Shown here one piece after another: positions 48,501 to 61,009 of a DNA stretch of 64,000 nucleotides (its first letter is position 1; each line of letters opens with the position of its first letter). A program made the translations under genes and the position numbers. The notes below the pieces were generated by a model that saw nothing but the letters and a program-made list of their open reading frames with translations, was not told the DNA's origin and did no database searches. This DNA is from Mytilus galloprovincialis (taxonomy: Eukaryota > Mollusca > Bivalvia > Mytilida > Mytilidae). The DNA lies in contig NC_134849.1 of assembly GCF_965363235.1 (NCBI RefSeq), positions 49,980,122 through 50,044,121 of the forward strand, read 5' to 3'.

Positions 48501-51500
48501 ATTAAGAATAAAGAAGAACATATGTCATCTAAAATGAAGAACAACGTATGTCATCTTTAGTGAGGACAGGATGTGTCATATAATATAAACATGTAATATT
48601 ATCAACATGTGTAATCTTAAATAAAGAGCAAGGTATGTTTTGTAAAAAAAAGAGAATACAACTTGCAAGATAAGTCTCATCATGTAGACTCACTTTCAAA
48701 ATAAACATATTATTTCGAGATCTCGCGGTTATGATCTTCAATCTCTTAATTCAATATAGCAAAGACTTTATTAAAAAAAAAATAGACAAAGCACAAAATC
48801 ACCAATGTTATTGATTGCTATGGTTTATTTCCTTTCGAATGATATGCAGAACATGGGTATTTATTGTAAAGGAACTTGAACTTAAATAACCCGCCATCTA
48901 ACTCATTATTTCCAAAGAGACACCAATAGATATTGCTACTACCACGAAAAATAGCGTTAAGTAAATATTTGACCGGAAAATTTTTATAGAAATGCTGAAA
49001 TAAATATTTCAAATTATACATGAAAATAAAGATTGATTCTTACATTTTCACATTATGATAGAGAAAGAATAAAAATATAATATTCATAGGCTTAGGAAGA
49101 CACAGATTATCCAAAAAAACGTTTACTTAACGTTGTCCCATGTAACAAGTAACATTCAAACTCGGGACATAAAACTCGCACAATTCGCGAAATGTTCACG
49201 CAACTCTTCCAAATTTTGCATGAACATTCTATGACGTGATATATTTCAGTATTTGTTAACATGGCTGTCTCCATTTAAAATGTGCATACATATTTTCAAA
49301 AGAATATGATGTACGGAAATGTCCCATCGGAAATTAAATTTGGAAACTTCAAACATTTCAGTTCAAAAATAAAATTTTGACAGAAAATTCATTAAATTGT
49401 AAGCACAATCGTTTTGTACTAAGTGTAATCTTCCAAAATTCGAATTGAAAAATAAATTGAGCTGCATATTCAATTCAAAACAATAGATTTGCAATGTCTT
49501 GCGGAAATGTCCGAGTTAAATTTTCATGCCTTCACCAAACTTTTACGGCCAAAAAACAGAGATTAGATTTCGTGAAGATTATTTTTCGGCTTTGATAACC
49601 ATACCAATAAAAAGTACTTTTAAAGTTGAAGTTAGTACACCAAATAGCATTAACATTACAGGGTTATTTATAAAAAATACGGATTAATGAAAATGTCTTG
49701 CAAGTTTGTCCGTTATCATAATTTGACGTCGCCAGAAGCGTTATGCTAGCTAAAGTGACGGCACAAACTGCATTCGCTTGTTCCTTCCTCCACTAAATAT
49801 ATATGTCCTGCTTTCAACAAAACATTACAAAAATACACATCTATAAGACGATCAAAAAGTAAAAAAACTTCAGTATCATAACTACATGTATAAGCTATTG
49901 TATGTTGCTACTTGAATAAAATCATACTCGGGTTGATTAATATATAATGCATCAATATTCCTCAAAAAACACATAATTACTAGCAGTAAAATTGCATTTC
50001 CTATGTTAATTATAAAATCATATTGGATTAATTTCTCACGGCATTTAGATTTGTGTGTTATACTTTGCATTTACCAAAAAAGGAAAGCAGGAAGAATTAG
50101 ATAGTGTGCGTTTTCAATTTAACGTCATTTTTCTGTTACACTAAATGGTAGCAATATCTGACGTAATTTGTACTAATTAATTAATCAACGTCATAGCATT
50201 TTTTTGTGATTATTCTTATGTGCATTGTATCTCATGTGACGCAGAAACCTGCGACTGAGGTTTGAAGAAAGAAAAATCAGTTTAAAGTCAAATGTTCTGA
50301 TTAGCTGTCAATCCAAACTATTTAAGGTAGATGGGGTGTCTAAATTATAATCCATAGAATCTTTTAATACTTTGCTAAAATGTAGTTCATAACCTGCTTG
50401 TTTAAAAACATCAATAAAAAGAAAGGGTCACCGGACTTATTTTCACACTACAGGTTGTGCAAAATTGTCAAGATTTTGTATAGATTATGCATGGAAAACC
50501 CAATTTTCCGCCATAAAATGCAAACCACACCATAGAATTTTGAGATAAAATATGAGAAGATAGCTCCAATATTATGCTTTCAGATAAGAAAAAGAAAAAA
50601 TGGGGTCACCGTACTCGTTTTCTTGCTTCATGTAAAAATGGGAAAATTCCTAACACATTCTATTGTAAAAGTAACACTATCTGAATTATCTGCCCTTGCA
50701 TTTGAGTCGCCTCCCCTTATTTGACAAAGTTGAAAAAAAATTAATCAAACAAAAGAATTCTCTTTTTTGTAAAATACAATCATAAATATGGTCAAACATG
50801 GCCTTTTCTATATTATAATGAAAATTCTAACACATGAATTACCTACTACTCTAAAAATTTGCACATTTCATCAAAGATCTAGACCTTGTTTTCTAGTATT
50901 TCAACATCCAAGATGGAGGAAGACACCCTATCTACCTTAATAGTTTTATTTTACCAATTACTTTCGAATTAAATCAGAAAACAAACAATTACATGTCTAT
51001 AAACAATACCAATTAGTAAGTGAAAATATGCGATTGCTATGGAGCATGAAAATTAAAAAATACGTTTGATTTCTTACCGCCTTCAAAAAGATTTGAGTCT
51101 TGACTACCCATGTATCCACTGTCCTCTTGTTCTTCCCCATGGCCTGAAAAATGCAACAATTGTTTACAAATGAACATAACATATACCTAATACATATTCA
51201 TCCTTATTTTTTATGCTATTTAAAACTAGTAATAGTGTTCTATGAGTACTAGAAACTAAGGAGAATATTTCTTTTTATTATGCATTTGTTTGTAAACTGA
51301 TAAATAAAATTCCGGGATCGAAGAGATGCATTTAAAAGAAATACAATTTCCGATTTGATACAGGGTAGAACATTTATATGCCATCGGTAAACATATAATA
51401 TATAAAAAACAAAAAACAAAAAAAGCAAAAAAAAAAATCAAAAAAACCACCCCGATACACTTTCATAAATGTTGATGCATTTTGACGATTGACCTTGATG

Positions 51501-54500
51501 TGCGTTTGTTCCTGTAACACTACCAAGGAAGTTGAACAATGTAATGAACATAATATGACTTAATCATGCAATACATGTACACTGAAATAATAGAAAGGTA
51601 TGCATGTTTACCGCTTGTCAGAGATCATCTTACAATATGTAGTAAACAATATGAGTATGAATTTTAAGATTTTACGAATACTTCTGAATATTAAGTACCG
51701 AATGTAAGTCGGTCGTTTTGTGAATACAGCTTCTTGTTTGATGATAAGTAAGAGATTTAAACAGATTTTGGCCTTCCATATTACTTATAAAACAGAATCA
51801 ATTTTAACATTTTTTTATTCGAGCGTCACTGATGAGTCTTTTGTAGACGAAACGCGCGTCTGGCGTAAATATAAATTTTCAATCCTGGTATCTATGATGA
51901 GTTTATTTACATAACATAAATACGCATTCCAATCTTGTAAAATCAACAGAAAAGAAACAAATATACAGTCTTTCGCCTCTATGTGTATATAACTTAATCT
52001 GTAAATCAGTAAAATATACACCAAACTACTTTCAAGCAATTTCAACAAAAACTGAAGATTGAGAAGGCCGAAAAAATCATGGTCGGAATTTTTGTTTAAC
52101 ATTTTTATCAAAGCTGTGTACGTTTAAAACATATTTGTCTTTCCCACTCTTTCACTTCTATAGGCGATGACAATTACTTATTGATATTCGTACAGAAAAC
52201 AAAAGGTGTTAGTTCCTTGTTTAACCTTCTGTAACCTTTAATTGGTTGACCCGAATACCGGTATTTGACCTGAATTACTATTGGGATATCTCTAGTTTTA
52301 CTTAGATTGTACTTTTGTTAAATAGGAATATACCATTGTGTCACTGTGACTCAAAAGTGAGGAACCTCAAATGAAATGAAAATTAGAAGGTAATCTGGTT
52401 GTACCTCGAACTCGTGTGTGCCTACTGAAGTTAATTCTAAATAAAACTGTTCAAAAATTATATTGTAAGTAGACCGGACGGTATCCATGCTTAATTACGG
52501 TCAGCTCCCATATGATGTACAATTCTTCTGAAAAGCAGTGCTTCAGTATTGTTAGTAGTCAACTGACGTATTTATCGGCAAAGATTCATTATATAAAGGT
52601 ATCAACATGTCCCTAAATCTAAAGTTACAACCAAACCCCAAACCTCAAACCCCAACACCCCGTCAAAATTAACCCATGAAGATTAAGAGTGCTAAAATTA
52701 TTATTGACTTATATGTTATAATTGTTCACTACAATATTCTGTTTTACTTCCGAACTTATGAGCTCGAGCGTAACTGGAAATGGACATCTTGATAACGGGT
52801 GTGTAAAAGGCATTCTTTTTATAACTAATATAAATCTGTATTTCCAATTTTAAAAAAAAGACAACAACCAAAGACTCAACTATTGCATCAGTTTTGATTT
52901 GACAATTTTTCATAGTTTAGATCAAAACGCCCATGTGTTTTTGTTGTTGTTAGTTATCTGTGTTTCCTGGCGATCGTCACTTTTTTTCTCATCATTGTTT
53001 TGTATCTTCCAAATTCTATTTCCTCGTGCTTATTTGTGTCACTTTCTTTGAAAAATATTCCTTATCAATCTCCGCTGAAGAGTGCATATCCGTTCTGTTT
53101 GTATTTAATATGATCATTTTCATTGTTTGAATATCCTAAGTGTTAATGTCTAAATTTGTAATTGTCTTTATCTATATTTTCCAAAATTGTAAAACTGGTT
53201 TTTCACTTTAAATTGATTACCATCATTCCGTTCAATATACATGCTTTATAGCTCGCTTTTTCGGTGTGAGCCTAGGCTCCGTGTTGAAGACCTATATTGG
53301 TTTTCTTCTATAAATTGTCACTTGAATGGAGTGTTGTCTCATTGGCACTTATACCACATCTTCCTTTATATATGAACTATTTATAAAATAAAACTGTTAC
53401 ACGTTCATGAATAAAATGAGAACACGGGTAAAAGTCAATGAGACAGCAAACCAAAAACAAAAATAACCAGGAAATATCCAGAGGGAAACGTACAGTCTAT
53501 ACAATATTCCAAGCCCTAAATCGTCCCGAGTCTATGATTAATGAATAAAGTAAGGTTAGATTATTGAAGATCTGCAAACAGCACCAACCTAATAGTCTTG
53601 TGTTTGATGAATAAGAAATCCGCTATCATAAAAATCTGTTTGACAAATGTTAACCGTTTGAAATCGATGTTTTGGTACGATACAAGTGGTACAATATCCT
53701 ATGATTGAGGAATAATTTGACTTAAATCCCATGCTTATTGAGATCATCCTCCTAAGTTTGACATCACTGTAACGTGGATTAAAAATCCAAGCTTACCATA
53801 TATCATATACCATATATCATACAGTTTGAAGTCGAGGGTCACGGATTAAGGAGCGACTAAAAATACATTATATGCTTATTTTCAGTTTTGAAAATTCTAT
53901 CAAAAAGATATATATGCAGAGAATAAACATTTGGGGCAACAAAACACTACAAAAACAGAAGAAATCCTTACGATTTTTCAAACTGTAAATAATTGAATTG
54001 AGGTTTAAAAACGAATAGGTAATAAAACAACAACAGACAAAACTTTCACAGAAAGTGAGTTTATGAAGCTAAAAAGAAAGAATTACAGAAAAACCCCTCA
54101 AAACTTGTTACTCTGATACACTATAATCCGTAGAAATATTGATGCAAAACGCCGCATTATATCAACCCGAATCTTATTTCTATATTTATTGCAAAATTAA
54201 AAAAATGTGTTGACCAATTTTATTATATTTATATGATATCCCTGTTTTAAATGCTTTAAGTAATGTACATTTTACGTTTATTGAAATCCGAGACTTCACT
54301 GCAAACACATGCGCATATAAAAAACTGAAATATGAGGAAAAGTTGTCCCTAGATAGATACATAAGAAGATCTGGTATGATTGCCAATGAGACAACTTTGC
54401 ATCAACGTATATATTTAATATTAGCATGAACAATTCGAACATCAACTTGTGTATCAGGTTTTGGGTTATGGTAAACTATTGTTGAAAGTGGCACGATCAG

Positions 54501-55327
54501 TCTTGTGGGTCATTATAGATAGATCGTCATCGAAAGTTGTCTTATTGGAAATCATTCTACATCCCCCTTTTTTTGTATATTAAATGAAACGAATTGCCAA
54601 TGTTCTGCTGTGAAAGTTATTGGTACAGGACATGTTGTTAATGGATATGGTCGAATAATTTCCTCTATATCAATAAAACTTTCCTTTATGATAAATTATT
54701 CATTCAGAAATTATTTGATCTCTTTATCTGTTAACAGACTTCCCTGTTTTCTTCCTTTTAGGAAAATAATATTGTATAAAAAAACTGTTTTTGTGTGATA
54801 TTTTTTTGGAGTCCTTATAACTGTTATGACATTGTGAGAAAACAGCAACAGTGACACATCGGCAGACAAAGATACAGGTATGGAACTTCTGTAGTGTAAT
54901 TGTACAATTCTAAGTTACTTAAAATGTAATGGCCGATTTTGATAAGGTGAAAGATGAAATATTATTGTGTATTGAGAGATAACTTCCTGATTGATTCAAT
55001 TTAAAATTCAAAAGAATGTTTATTTTTAAGTTTGAATTATTGAAGTTTTAAACACTTACGCCCTTTCTTATCCCTCAATAGAGTGGCTGGTCTTAATTGT
55101 TCATAGAGATTGTAAAATTCGTCCAATTGATTTTTTAGATGGTCTTTTTCACCACAGAATTTTTCGTCTAGTTGTAAAACTGCCTGGGTTTCTTCTGTAG
55201 AATTTTTCTTCTTTAAAAGATCACGAAGATCGACTATACAATGTCCAAGAAGACTGTTCATACTGTGTACCCCCTTGTCAATCTCACAAACGTAATCCGT
55301 CGTAGAAGTTGGCTTCGATGTTGCCAT
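45547..55327 (-). CDS. Unrecognised 153-residue protein, helical N-terminal region, four exons, complete
   Basis: Exons in minus-strand order: 55327-55060 (ATG start), 51143-51078, 47718-47663, 45618-45547 (TGA stop). Each has a polypyrimidine-AG acceptor and a GT donor (GTAAGT, GTAAGA, GTAATA), and phases match at all three junctions, giving 462 nt. Residues 1-90 are rich in Leu, Glu and Lys and look helical or coiled-coil (DYVCEIDKGVHSMNSLLGH, LRDLLKKK, then EKDHLKNQLDEFYNLYEQLR). The middle is acidic and low-complexity (GEEQEDSGYMGSQDSNLFEG). The tail reads VRRARMLTESFIEHLELPF, a second possible short helix. I see no signal peptide, membrane span or catalytic motif. It could be a small adaptor or a subunit of a larger complex; I do not recognise a family. 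The first exon is strong. The three short downstream exons rest on splice-site and phase agreement, and the last exon is the least certain. Confidence 0.72.
46438..47029. mobile_element. Element with about 90-bp terminal inverted repeats (hAT-like ends)
   Basis: Arms 46438-46528 and 46939-47029 match with only a few mismatches, starting CAGGGACTCGGTTAGCAGAT. CAGGG termini are typical of hAT, but no 8-bp target duplication is visible. The 410-bp interior has a 78-codon minus-strand frame with no recognisable motif. It lies in intron 3 of the 153-residue gene. Confidence 0.75.
47765..47924. mobile_element. Near-perfect palindrome with TA at both ends
   Basis: Arms of about 75 bp mirror each other: ATGAATGGC...AACCATAAAATTAATTTTTG and its complement. 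The centre is ATAATCCGCGAAGCGGATTAT-like, itself palindromic. TA abuts both ends, as in Tc1/mariner-type insertion. It begins 47 bp upstream (transcript sense) of exon 3 of the 153-residue gene. Confidence 0.8.
48125..48625 (+). repeat. Degenerate tandem array of GTCATCTAAAATAAAGAACAA
   Basis: About 14 variable units built on GTCATCTAAAATAAAGAAC with spacers such as AAGATAT or AACGTAT. Two further units lie at 47713-47763, on the other side of the palindrome at 47765-47924. Confidence 0.75.
48626..51077. other. Intron 2 of the 153-residue gene, remainder
   Basis: AT-rich intronic DNA with one clear element (50322-50940). Other short open frames here show no protein-like composition. Confidence 0.45.
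50322..50940. mobile_element. TTAA-bounded element with GGTAGATGGGGTGTC terminal inverted repeats
   Basis: The left end TTAAGGTAGATGGGGTGTCT is answered on the right by AGACACCCTATCTACCTTAA. TTAA stands outside both ends. 619 bp, no transposase. It is distinct from the 1809-2089 element but has the same target preference. Confidence 0.75.
51808..51913 (+). repeat. Short dispersed element with hammerhead-like core, copy c
   Basis: Core at 51829-51867, identical to copy b over the conserved part. It ends in the shared TCCTGGTATCTATGATGAG tail. It lies upstream of exon 2 in intron 1 of the 153-residue gene, in the opposite orientation to that gene. Confidence 0.7.
53225..53530 (+). repeat. Dispersed repeat fragments in intron 1 of the 153-residue gene
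   Basis: 53225-53370 has GCCTAGGCTCCGTGTTGAAG and TTGTCTCATTGGCACTTATA. 53400-53530 has GTCAATGAGACAGCAAACC. These match the wording of the repeats near 29.6, 37.3 and 41.7 kb. Confidence 0.5.
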
Positions 55328-56049
55328 CTCGAATTCCTAAATTTGATTGTACATATATTTTCATAACAGGAAGAAAAAGTAAATGAAAGGAGGAAGTATT
55401 GGTAGGTAAAATTGTTACCTTTAATAGCTGTATGATGAATAGATTTAAATAGATGTTTTACTATATATGATCACGTGATAGAACGTCACTTCAAGTGTTG
55501 CGCTGCATTGTTTTTGAGGTCAAGACTTAGTTCAAATTTCACCATAAATTTTGGCAAAAGTGGTTGCTGTAAGCCATGATATTCATTCAGTACAGAAAAC
55601 CCCTAAGAAAAAGATTTTTTTTAAAGATTTAACAGGAGAAAGAGTGTATACCAACTCAATTCAATTCAAATAGTTATTGCCAAATAAGCTTTAAATAGAA
55701 TGTTTGTTAGAACTGCAAAACAAGTATACACTATAAGATCATATAACTGAAAATCCACATATAAAAGTTAAATGAATATTGCATTTCAAAAATTAGATAT
55801 TCCATGGAATTGTAGTTTCAATTTGATCATAAAAAAAAACAAAAAAAAAAAAAAACCAAACACCTGGATTTATGTGATATCTCCCACTCAGTTACACCGT
55901 TTTAATCACTTAATGTTGAGCAGATACATACTAGTGGGGGAAAAAAGGTTTATAACAAGTTAAATTTAACTTTAAAACTTTAAATTTCAATGTGCAAAAA
56001 TCTGCATTCAGAACAAGTCTGTATTGGAAAAATTGGATTATTTAATAAA

Positions 56050-56185
56050 AGTGTTATGAACTGGCTGTTTCTGTATTGTCACTGGTATAGATTATCGGTC
56101 AGCTGTACCTACGGGTCTCGAGGCCAATACAGCAGACCTTGAATCTATACCAGTGCCAATACAGAAACAGCCAGTAAATAACACT
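56050..56185. mobile_element. Inverted-repeat element (AGTGTTAT ... ATAACACT)
   Basis: Arms of about 48 bp: AGTGTTATGAACTGGCTGTT, TCTGTATTG, CTGGTATAGATT and their complements, with one short mismatch zone. The 40-bp loop includes GGGTCTCGAGGCC. It directly abuts a pentanucleotide array. Confidence 0.8.
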
Positions 56186-56515
56186 ATAATACAATACAAT
56201 ACAATGCAATACAATACAATACAATAAAATACAATACAATACAATACAATACAATACAATGAAATGAAATGAAATGAAATGAAATGAAATGAAATGAAAT
56301 GAAATGAAATGCAATACAATACAATACAATACAATACAATTATACAACATAATGAAATACAAATACAATACAACATAATACAATAAAATACAATATAATA
56401 CAGAGTCATGCCATGTCGTACCATACCATATCATAGCATTCAATGCAATGTAATGAAACGCAATACAATAAAAATGAATTGTAATACAATGCAATGCAAT
56501 ACTATAAAATTACAA
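56186..56515. repeat. Pentanucleotide array (ACAAT)n and (GAAAT)n
   Basis: ACAAT repeats give way at about 56260-56310 to GAAAT repeats, then back to ACAAT with decay. Open frames on the minus strand (CIVLY- or FHFIS-like) are artefacts of the repeat. Confidence 0.95.
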
Positions 56516-57486
56516 TGCAATGTAATAATATAATATTACAATGCCATGTTATATAATGACCCTATGGTATTATATGTATATTTATGTAATATTTGCCATT
56601 ATAAATTAACTAAAAAGAAAAAAATATCATTCATTAAAGAATGACCTTTGAATTCAAAATTAACATAAGCGATATGTTTCGTTTTTTCAGATTGATTCAG
56701 ATTCATAAAACAATTTATTACCTTTTTCTGTATATTGTGAATGTCATTCCTGTTCGATTGAACAGAAGACACACAAAATATTAGATAAATATGTCTAGAA
56801 ATTCACACCACTTCTCTTACATCGACACAGGGATGAAATGTAAAGTTACACACAGGGGGGTTTGAGGAGTACACATTATATTGTACTTATTTGTTATCAT
56901 ATTTATGAAAAAAGACGTTCGATAAATTTGGGTAACAGAAACACTTGGCTTACTATACGACCATATTACCATTCTTTTATGCCATACTTTACGGTAATGT
57001 AGAGACGAAAATAAGCCGACCTACGTAAACGGAATTTTTTAATCTATTCTTGACAAAACATTTCTGAGTATTTGCTATTGTGGTTCTTTTCAGTACAATA
57101 TCTGTAGAAAAATGAGGATATACTTCAATCTACATCCTGCATTTTTGTTTATTATGAATATATACATGTATATATATATATAATATATATTTCCCTTATT
57201 ATTTTCATTTATTTTTCTATTTTCAAAAATGTCTATTGACAACCATTATCATTATCGTTTAGATGTTATAATAAGTGTTTTTTCCTGTTTTTCAAAAACA
57301 TTAATTATTCCTAAATTCAGAAATTAACCTTGAAGTTTAGTATTATTAGTTTTATTATTGTCATTTAATTGATATTGATAATTTCCTATTAAACCCCTTT
57401 GTTATGATTTATATTTACTTTGATAAATTAATAAGTTTTCTTCAAACGCATTTTATGTTATAAGTATAAAGTCAAATATGGGATAG

Positions 57487-58180
57487 CTGAAAGGGGCACT
57501 AGCTGTCAAATTCATGGTCACCGATTTGACAAAAGTCCCATATTTTATTTATAACAATGTAAAACATTCATCCAAACTATAAAAAGTCTAAACTAAACAA
57601 TCTGCAGAGCATAGGGTCGATAATACATAGTTTCGTTTTCATGTGTATTTTCGTCTAGACTTCATCTAATTAACTATCGAGTTCACCTCAGATGACCATA
57701 TAAGCGATGTAAACATAAATATAGATATAAATAGATTACGCTAACTCGTGCAATTGGGTTTTTATAGGTCTGTTTAATTTAATTCTATAGATTAAACATA
57801 CAGGTTTCTCGTCGTTTTTAACTGTATAAGAAAGTTTATAATGGATTGAATCAATCATCAAATGCTTTACCTTTGTTTCACTTTCAATGTTGACATTCTT
57901 TTCCTTTAAATAACCAGTACACGTACAATGCATGCGTTATCCATCTCTAGTTAAGGGTTAAATTGATGTTCACATGAAAACGGATTTAATGAGGTCGAAT
58001 TATTCACTTGCAAGTGAATAATTCATTATCAATATTATTTAGCTCAATTTGACAAAATTTAACCATTTTGGCTGCTAAAAGCGTATTATTATTTCACTAT
58101 TTCACTTTCATTATTGATTGAACAAAAACAAATTATTCTTTAGATTTTTATATTTCTCTTAGCTAGTGCCCCTTTAAAGG
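57487..58180. mobile_element. 690-bp element with AAAGGGGCACTAGCT terminal inverted repeats
   Basis: GAAAGGGGCACTAGCTGTC at the left is inverted at the right as TTAGCTAGTGCCCCTTTAA. A perfect internal palindrome, GAATTATTCACTTG and CAAGTGAATAATTC, lies at 57998-58025. No coding capacity is seen. Confidence 0.65.
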
Positions 58181-59464
58181 CGGGAAACATCCGACGGCAA
58201 ACATTACACTTATATTCAGGACAATAACATATTACAGGTTGTGGATGCCATGGGTTTTACAGAACAGAGAGTAATGGACAAAAAACAATTATATATCGAG
58301 AAAAATGGACACAAAAAGAAAAGAGAATAAAGGGGTGCTAAAACATAAAGAATAACTTTTAAAAAAATGATGAATTCCGTTTAAAATATACAAATTACAG
58401 AAAAGAACAATGTTTGAATACAATTATCTAGTAATAATAGAAGAAAATCATGTTTAAAGTTTACTGTTAAACAATAATGAGCGAAAGAATACAGAAATGA
58501 AGGACCCCTATCCACACCCTCATACAGAGATAATTCTACAAAAGTGCTGTTTTCGTAATGCTCGCTGGTAAAAATTTGTGTCTATAAATTTTGTTACTAC
58601 ATTATGACTAATTATACTCTTTATTTAATGGCTTGGAAATAAAGACGACATCGATTTATATTATATTATGTCATTACATTTTTTTATAAACTTTTTCGAT
58701 TTAATCACAAAATGGGTGCACTTGATACAAAACGGAACTCACAACAGCGCTTGATTACATGAAATACATTATATTAATTTACTACTTTGGACACATCCTC
58801 TCAAAAATATTTTGTTCAGTGCTGTGATAATTGAGAAAATTACTTCTTAATTGACATAGCTCTTGGTAAGGATGATTGCCAGGTTGACCTAAAATATTCA
58901 TTCATACAATTTTTACATCTATCATATTAATTTTTTTTTTTTATCAAAACCAATTTTATTCTGTACTAAACCAGAAGGAACATATCTTACATCGATCGAT
59001 TAGAAAATGATCTTAGTAAATGTAATGGATGCTAACTTGACAAAATTCGTTAATTCCCATTAAAGGAAAATCCCGCCTTTTTCTTTGTTTGTCATTTATC
59101 AGCTATTTTAACAATCATTTTATTTTATTTTAAAATGGTTTTTATTTTAAATAACCCCCTTTTAAAAGAGCCATATGAATATATTCTCTTCTTCAAACAC
59201 ACATCATATATTTGATTAAATAATATTGTTATATATAGCGAATGCATCTTTATTGCAAAATCCTATTTAGTCTACTTTATACTATTAAAATTTGCACATC
59301 GTTTCAACAGCCTACCTCTTACGGTAAAAGACCGCAGAAAAACATATCAATCGCAAACGATTCTTTCTAACTACAATCCAACGCCAGTCTTTCTTCTTGT
59401 TCAAGAATGCGACGTTTTAGGTAGAGGAAAAAAAATGCCGTGCAGTTTTAAATTCTTATGTTTT

Positions 59465-60755
59465 ATTAAGACAGACGTCAAAATACGGATTTACCGGAAT
59501 AAATACATTAAAGACATTCATTGTCAGCTAGTATGTAAAGTCTTTGTGTTGAGCATCAACAGTGGCTGTATTAGGCTGTATTAGGCTAAATATTTAGGAA
59601 GTTTTGGTTCTCAATGCTCTTAAACTTCGTACTTTATTTGGCCTTTTAAACTTTTTTGGATTCGAGCGTCTGATGAGTCTGTTGTAGACGAAACGAGCGT
59701 GTGGCGCAATTACAAAATTTGAATCCTGGTACAAATGTATCTATGATGAGTTTATTTGTAGTAGAACGACATTAAGAAATACTCAGACCAAGTTTGATTT
59801 AAATGCGCCAATACGAAATATATTTTCAAATAAAGATACATACTGTTTACTGTAGTTACATGTGCAGTACACTTAAATGTATACGAAATCTGACAAAATT
59901 GCACGTGACCCAATAGACCAATGCTCTCATTTTTATAGAAGAATTTTGTTGTTATTGGATTTTTTTCAATAATTCCAAAGAAGAAAGAGATAGAAATCAA
60001 ATGCAAATACAGTATATGGCTCTGCAAGCAATTATCTTCTGCCTGGAAACAGCATGTATGATGTCTAAAATAAACTTGTTGTAGTAACTCTTAACAGTTG
60101 AAATAAATAACTATCGATTATGTTTTAATTAACTATTAATATCTGACAGAATTTAATTTAGGGTAATAAAAGCAATGGAAGTTGATGAGGACGTGTTCTA
60201 GATTAAAGTAAAATATAACAACGCAAAGAGGAAACTTCATTAAGGAGACATACCTTCCAGCAGAACGACATTAACAAATACTCAGACCAATTTTGATATG
60301 GATGCGCTAATAGGAAATTAATGTGCTAATAAAAATACATATTGAATGCTATCAAAGTCAGTCGCTAGCTGATATATTTCGTGTTTCGAAAAATGGACGA
60401 CGAACCATTTCATATAATTATTATTATCGTAACTATTGTTGTAACTTGAATTTATGATACGAGCATTATTGTAACTGCTATCAGAATCAGAATCCTTTGG
60501 TTTAAATATCACTACGTTCTATTGTAAGACGGCTGATTGTTTCACAGACTTTGATTTGTTTTCTTTTGTGATATATACAAATTAAAGTTAAGAATTCCTA
60601 GAGAGATAACATGACAATAGAACATACGAATTTGTCCGTAATTAGTATTGATCAGAGATTAAAACGGACGTCACAATTACGGATTTACCGGAATAAATAC
60701 ATTAAAGACATTCATTGTCAGCTAGTATGTAAGTCTTTGTGTTAAGCATCAACAG
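59465..60755. repeat. Rearranged duplications, two shared blocks
   Basis: Block one (CGGATTTACCGGAATAAATA ... CAGCTAGTATGTAA) occurs at about 59465-59562 and 60663-60755. Block two (AGAACGACATTAA.AAATAC, TCAGACCAA) occurs at 59761-59815 and 60262-60315. The block order differs between copies. Confidence 0.75.
59588..59757 (+). repeat. Short dispersed element with hammerhead-like core, copy d
   Basis: Full-length copy starting AGGAAGTTTTGGTTCTCAAT. The core at 59670-59708 has GCGCA where other copies have GCGTA, losing the base that corresponds to U16.1 of a hammerhead. Confidence 0.7.
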
Positions 60756-61009
60756 TAGCAATATAATTGATATGTTACCGGGAAATATTCTACCAGAAAA
60801 CAATGTATCAATTTTGTCATAGACAGATACTTTGCATTTTCGAATTACAGTGAAGAGTGACAACGAATATGAAATTATTCAACGCATAACTATGGCTTAT
60901 AGCAGGAAATACTTGGCAACATAATTCAAGACCGTTTATTTCTTTAAACATTATATATACTGAGATACTATTACATTTCCGAATAAAATTGTGTAACAAT
61001 TTGAAAACG

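Larger units (their letters stand above)
55328..61009. other. Intergenic region between divergent genes
   Basis: Sits between the start of the minus-strand 153-residue gene and the plus-strand membrane-protein exon, so both promoters should be here; no core promoter could be singled out. It holds an inverted-repeat element, a pentanucleotide array, a 690-bp element with terminal repeats, a hammerhead-like repeat and rearranged duplications, listed separately. Confidence 0.5.

Noticed and set aside
56092..56494. Minus-strand frames rich in Cys, Ile, Tyr, Phe
   Set aside because: They translate the ACAAT/GAAAT pentanucleotide array; the residue pattern repeats every five codons.
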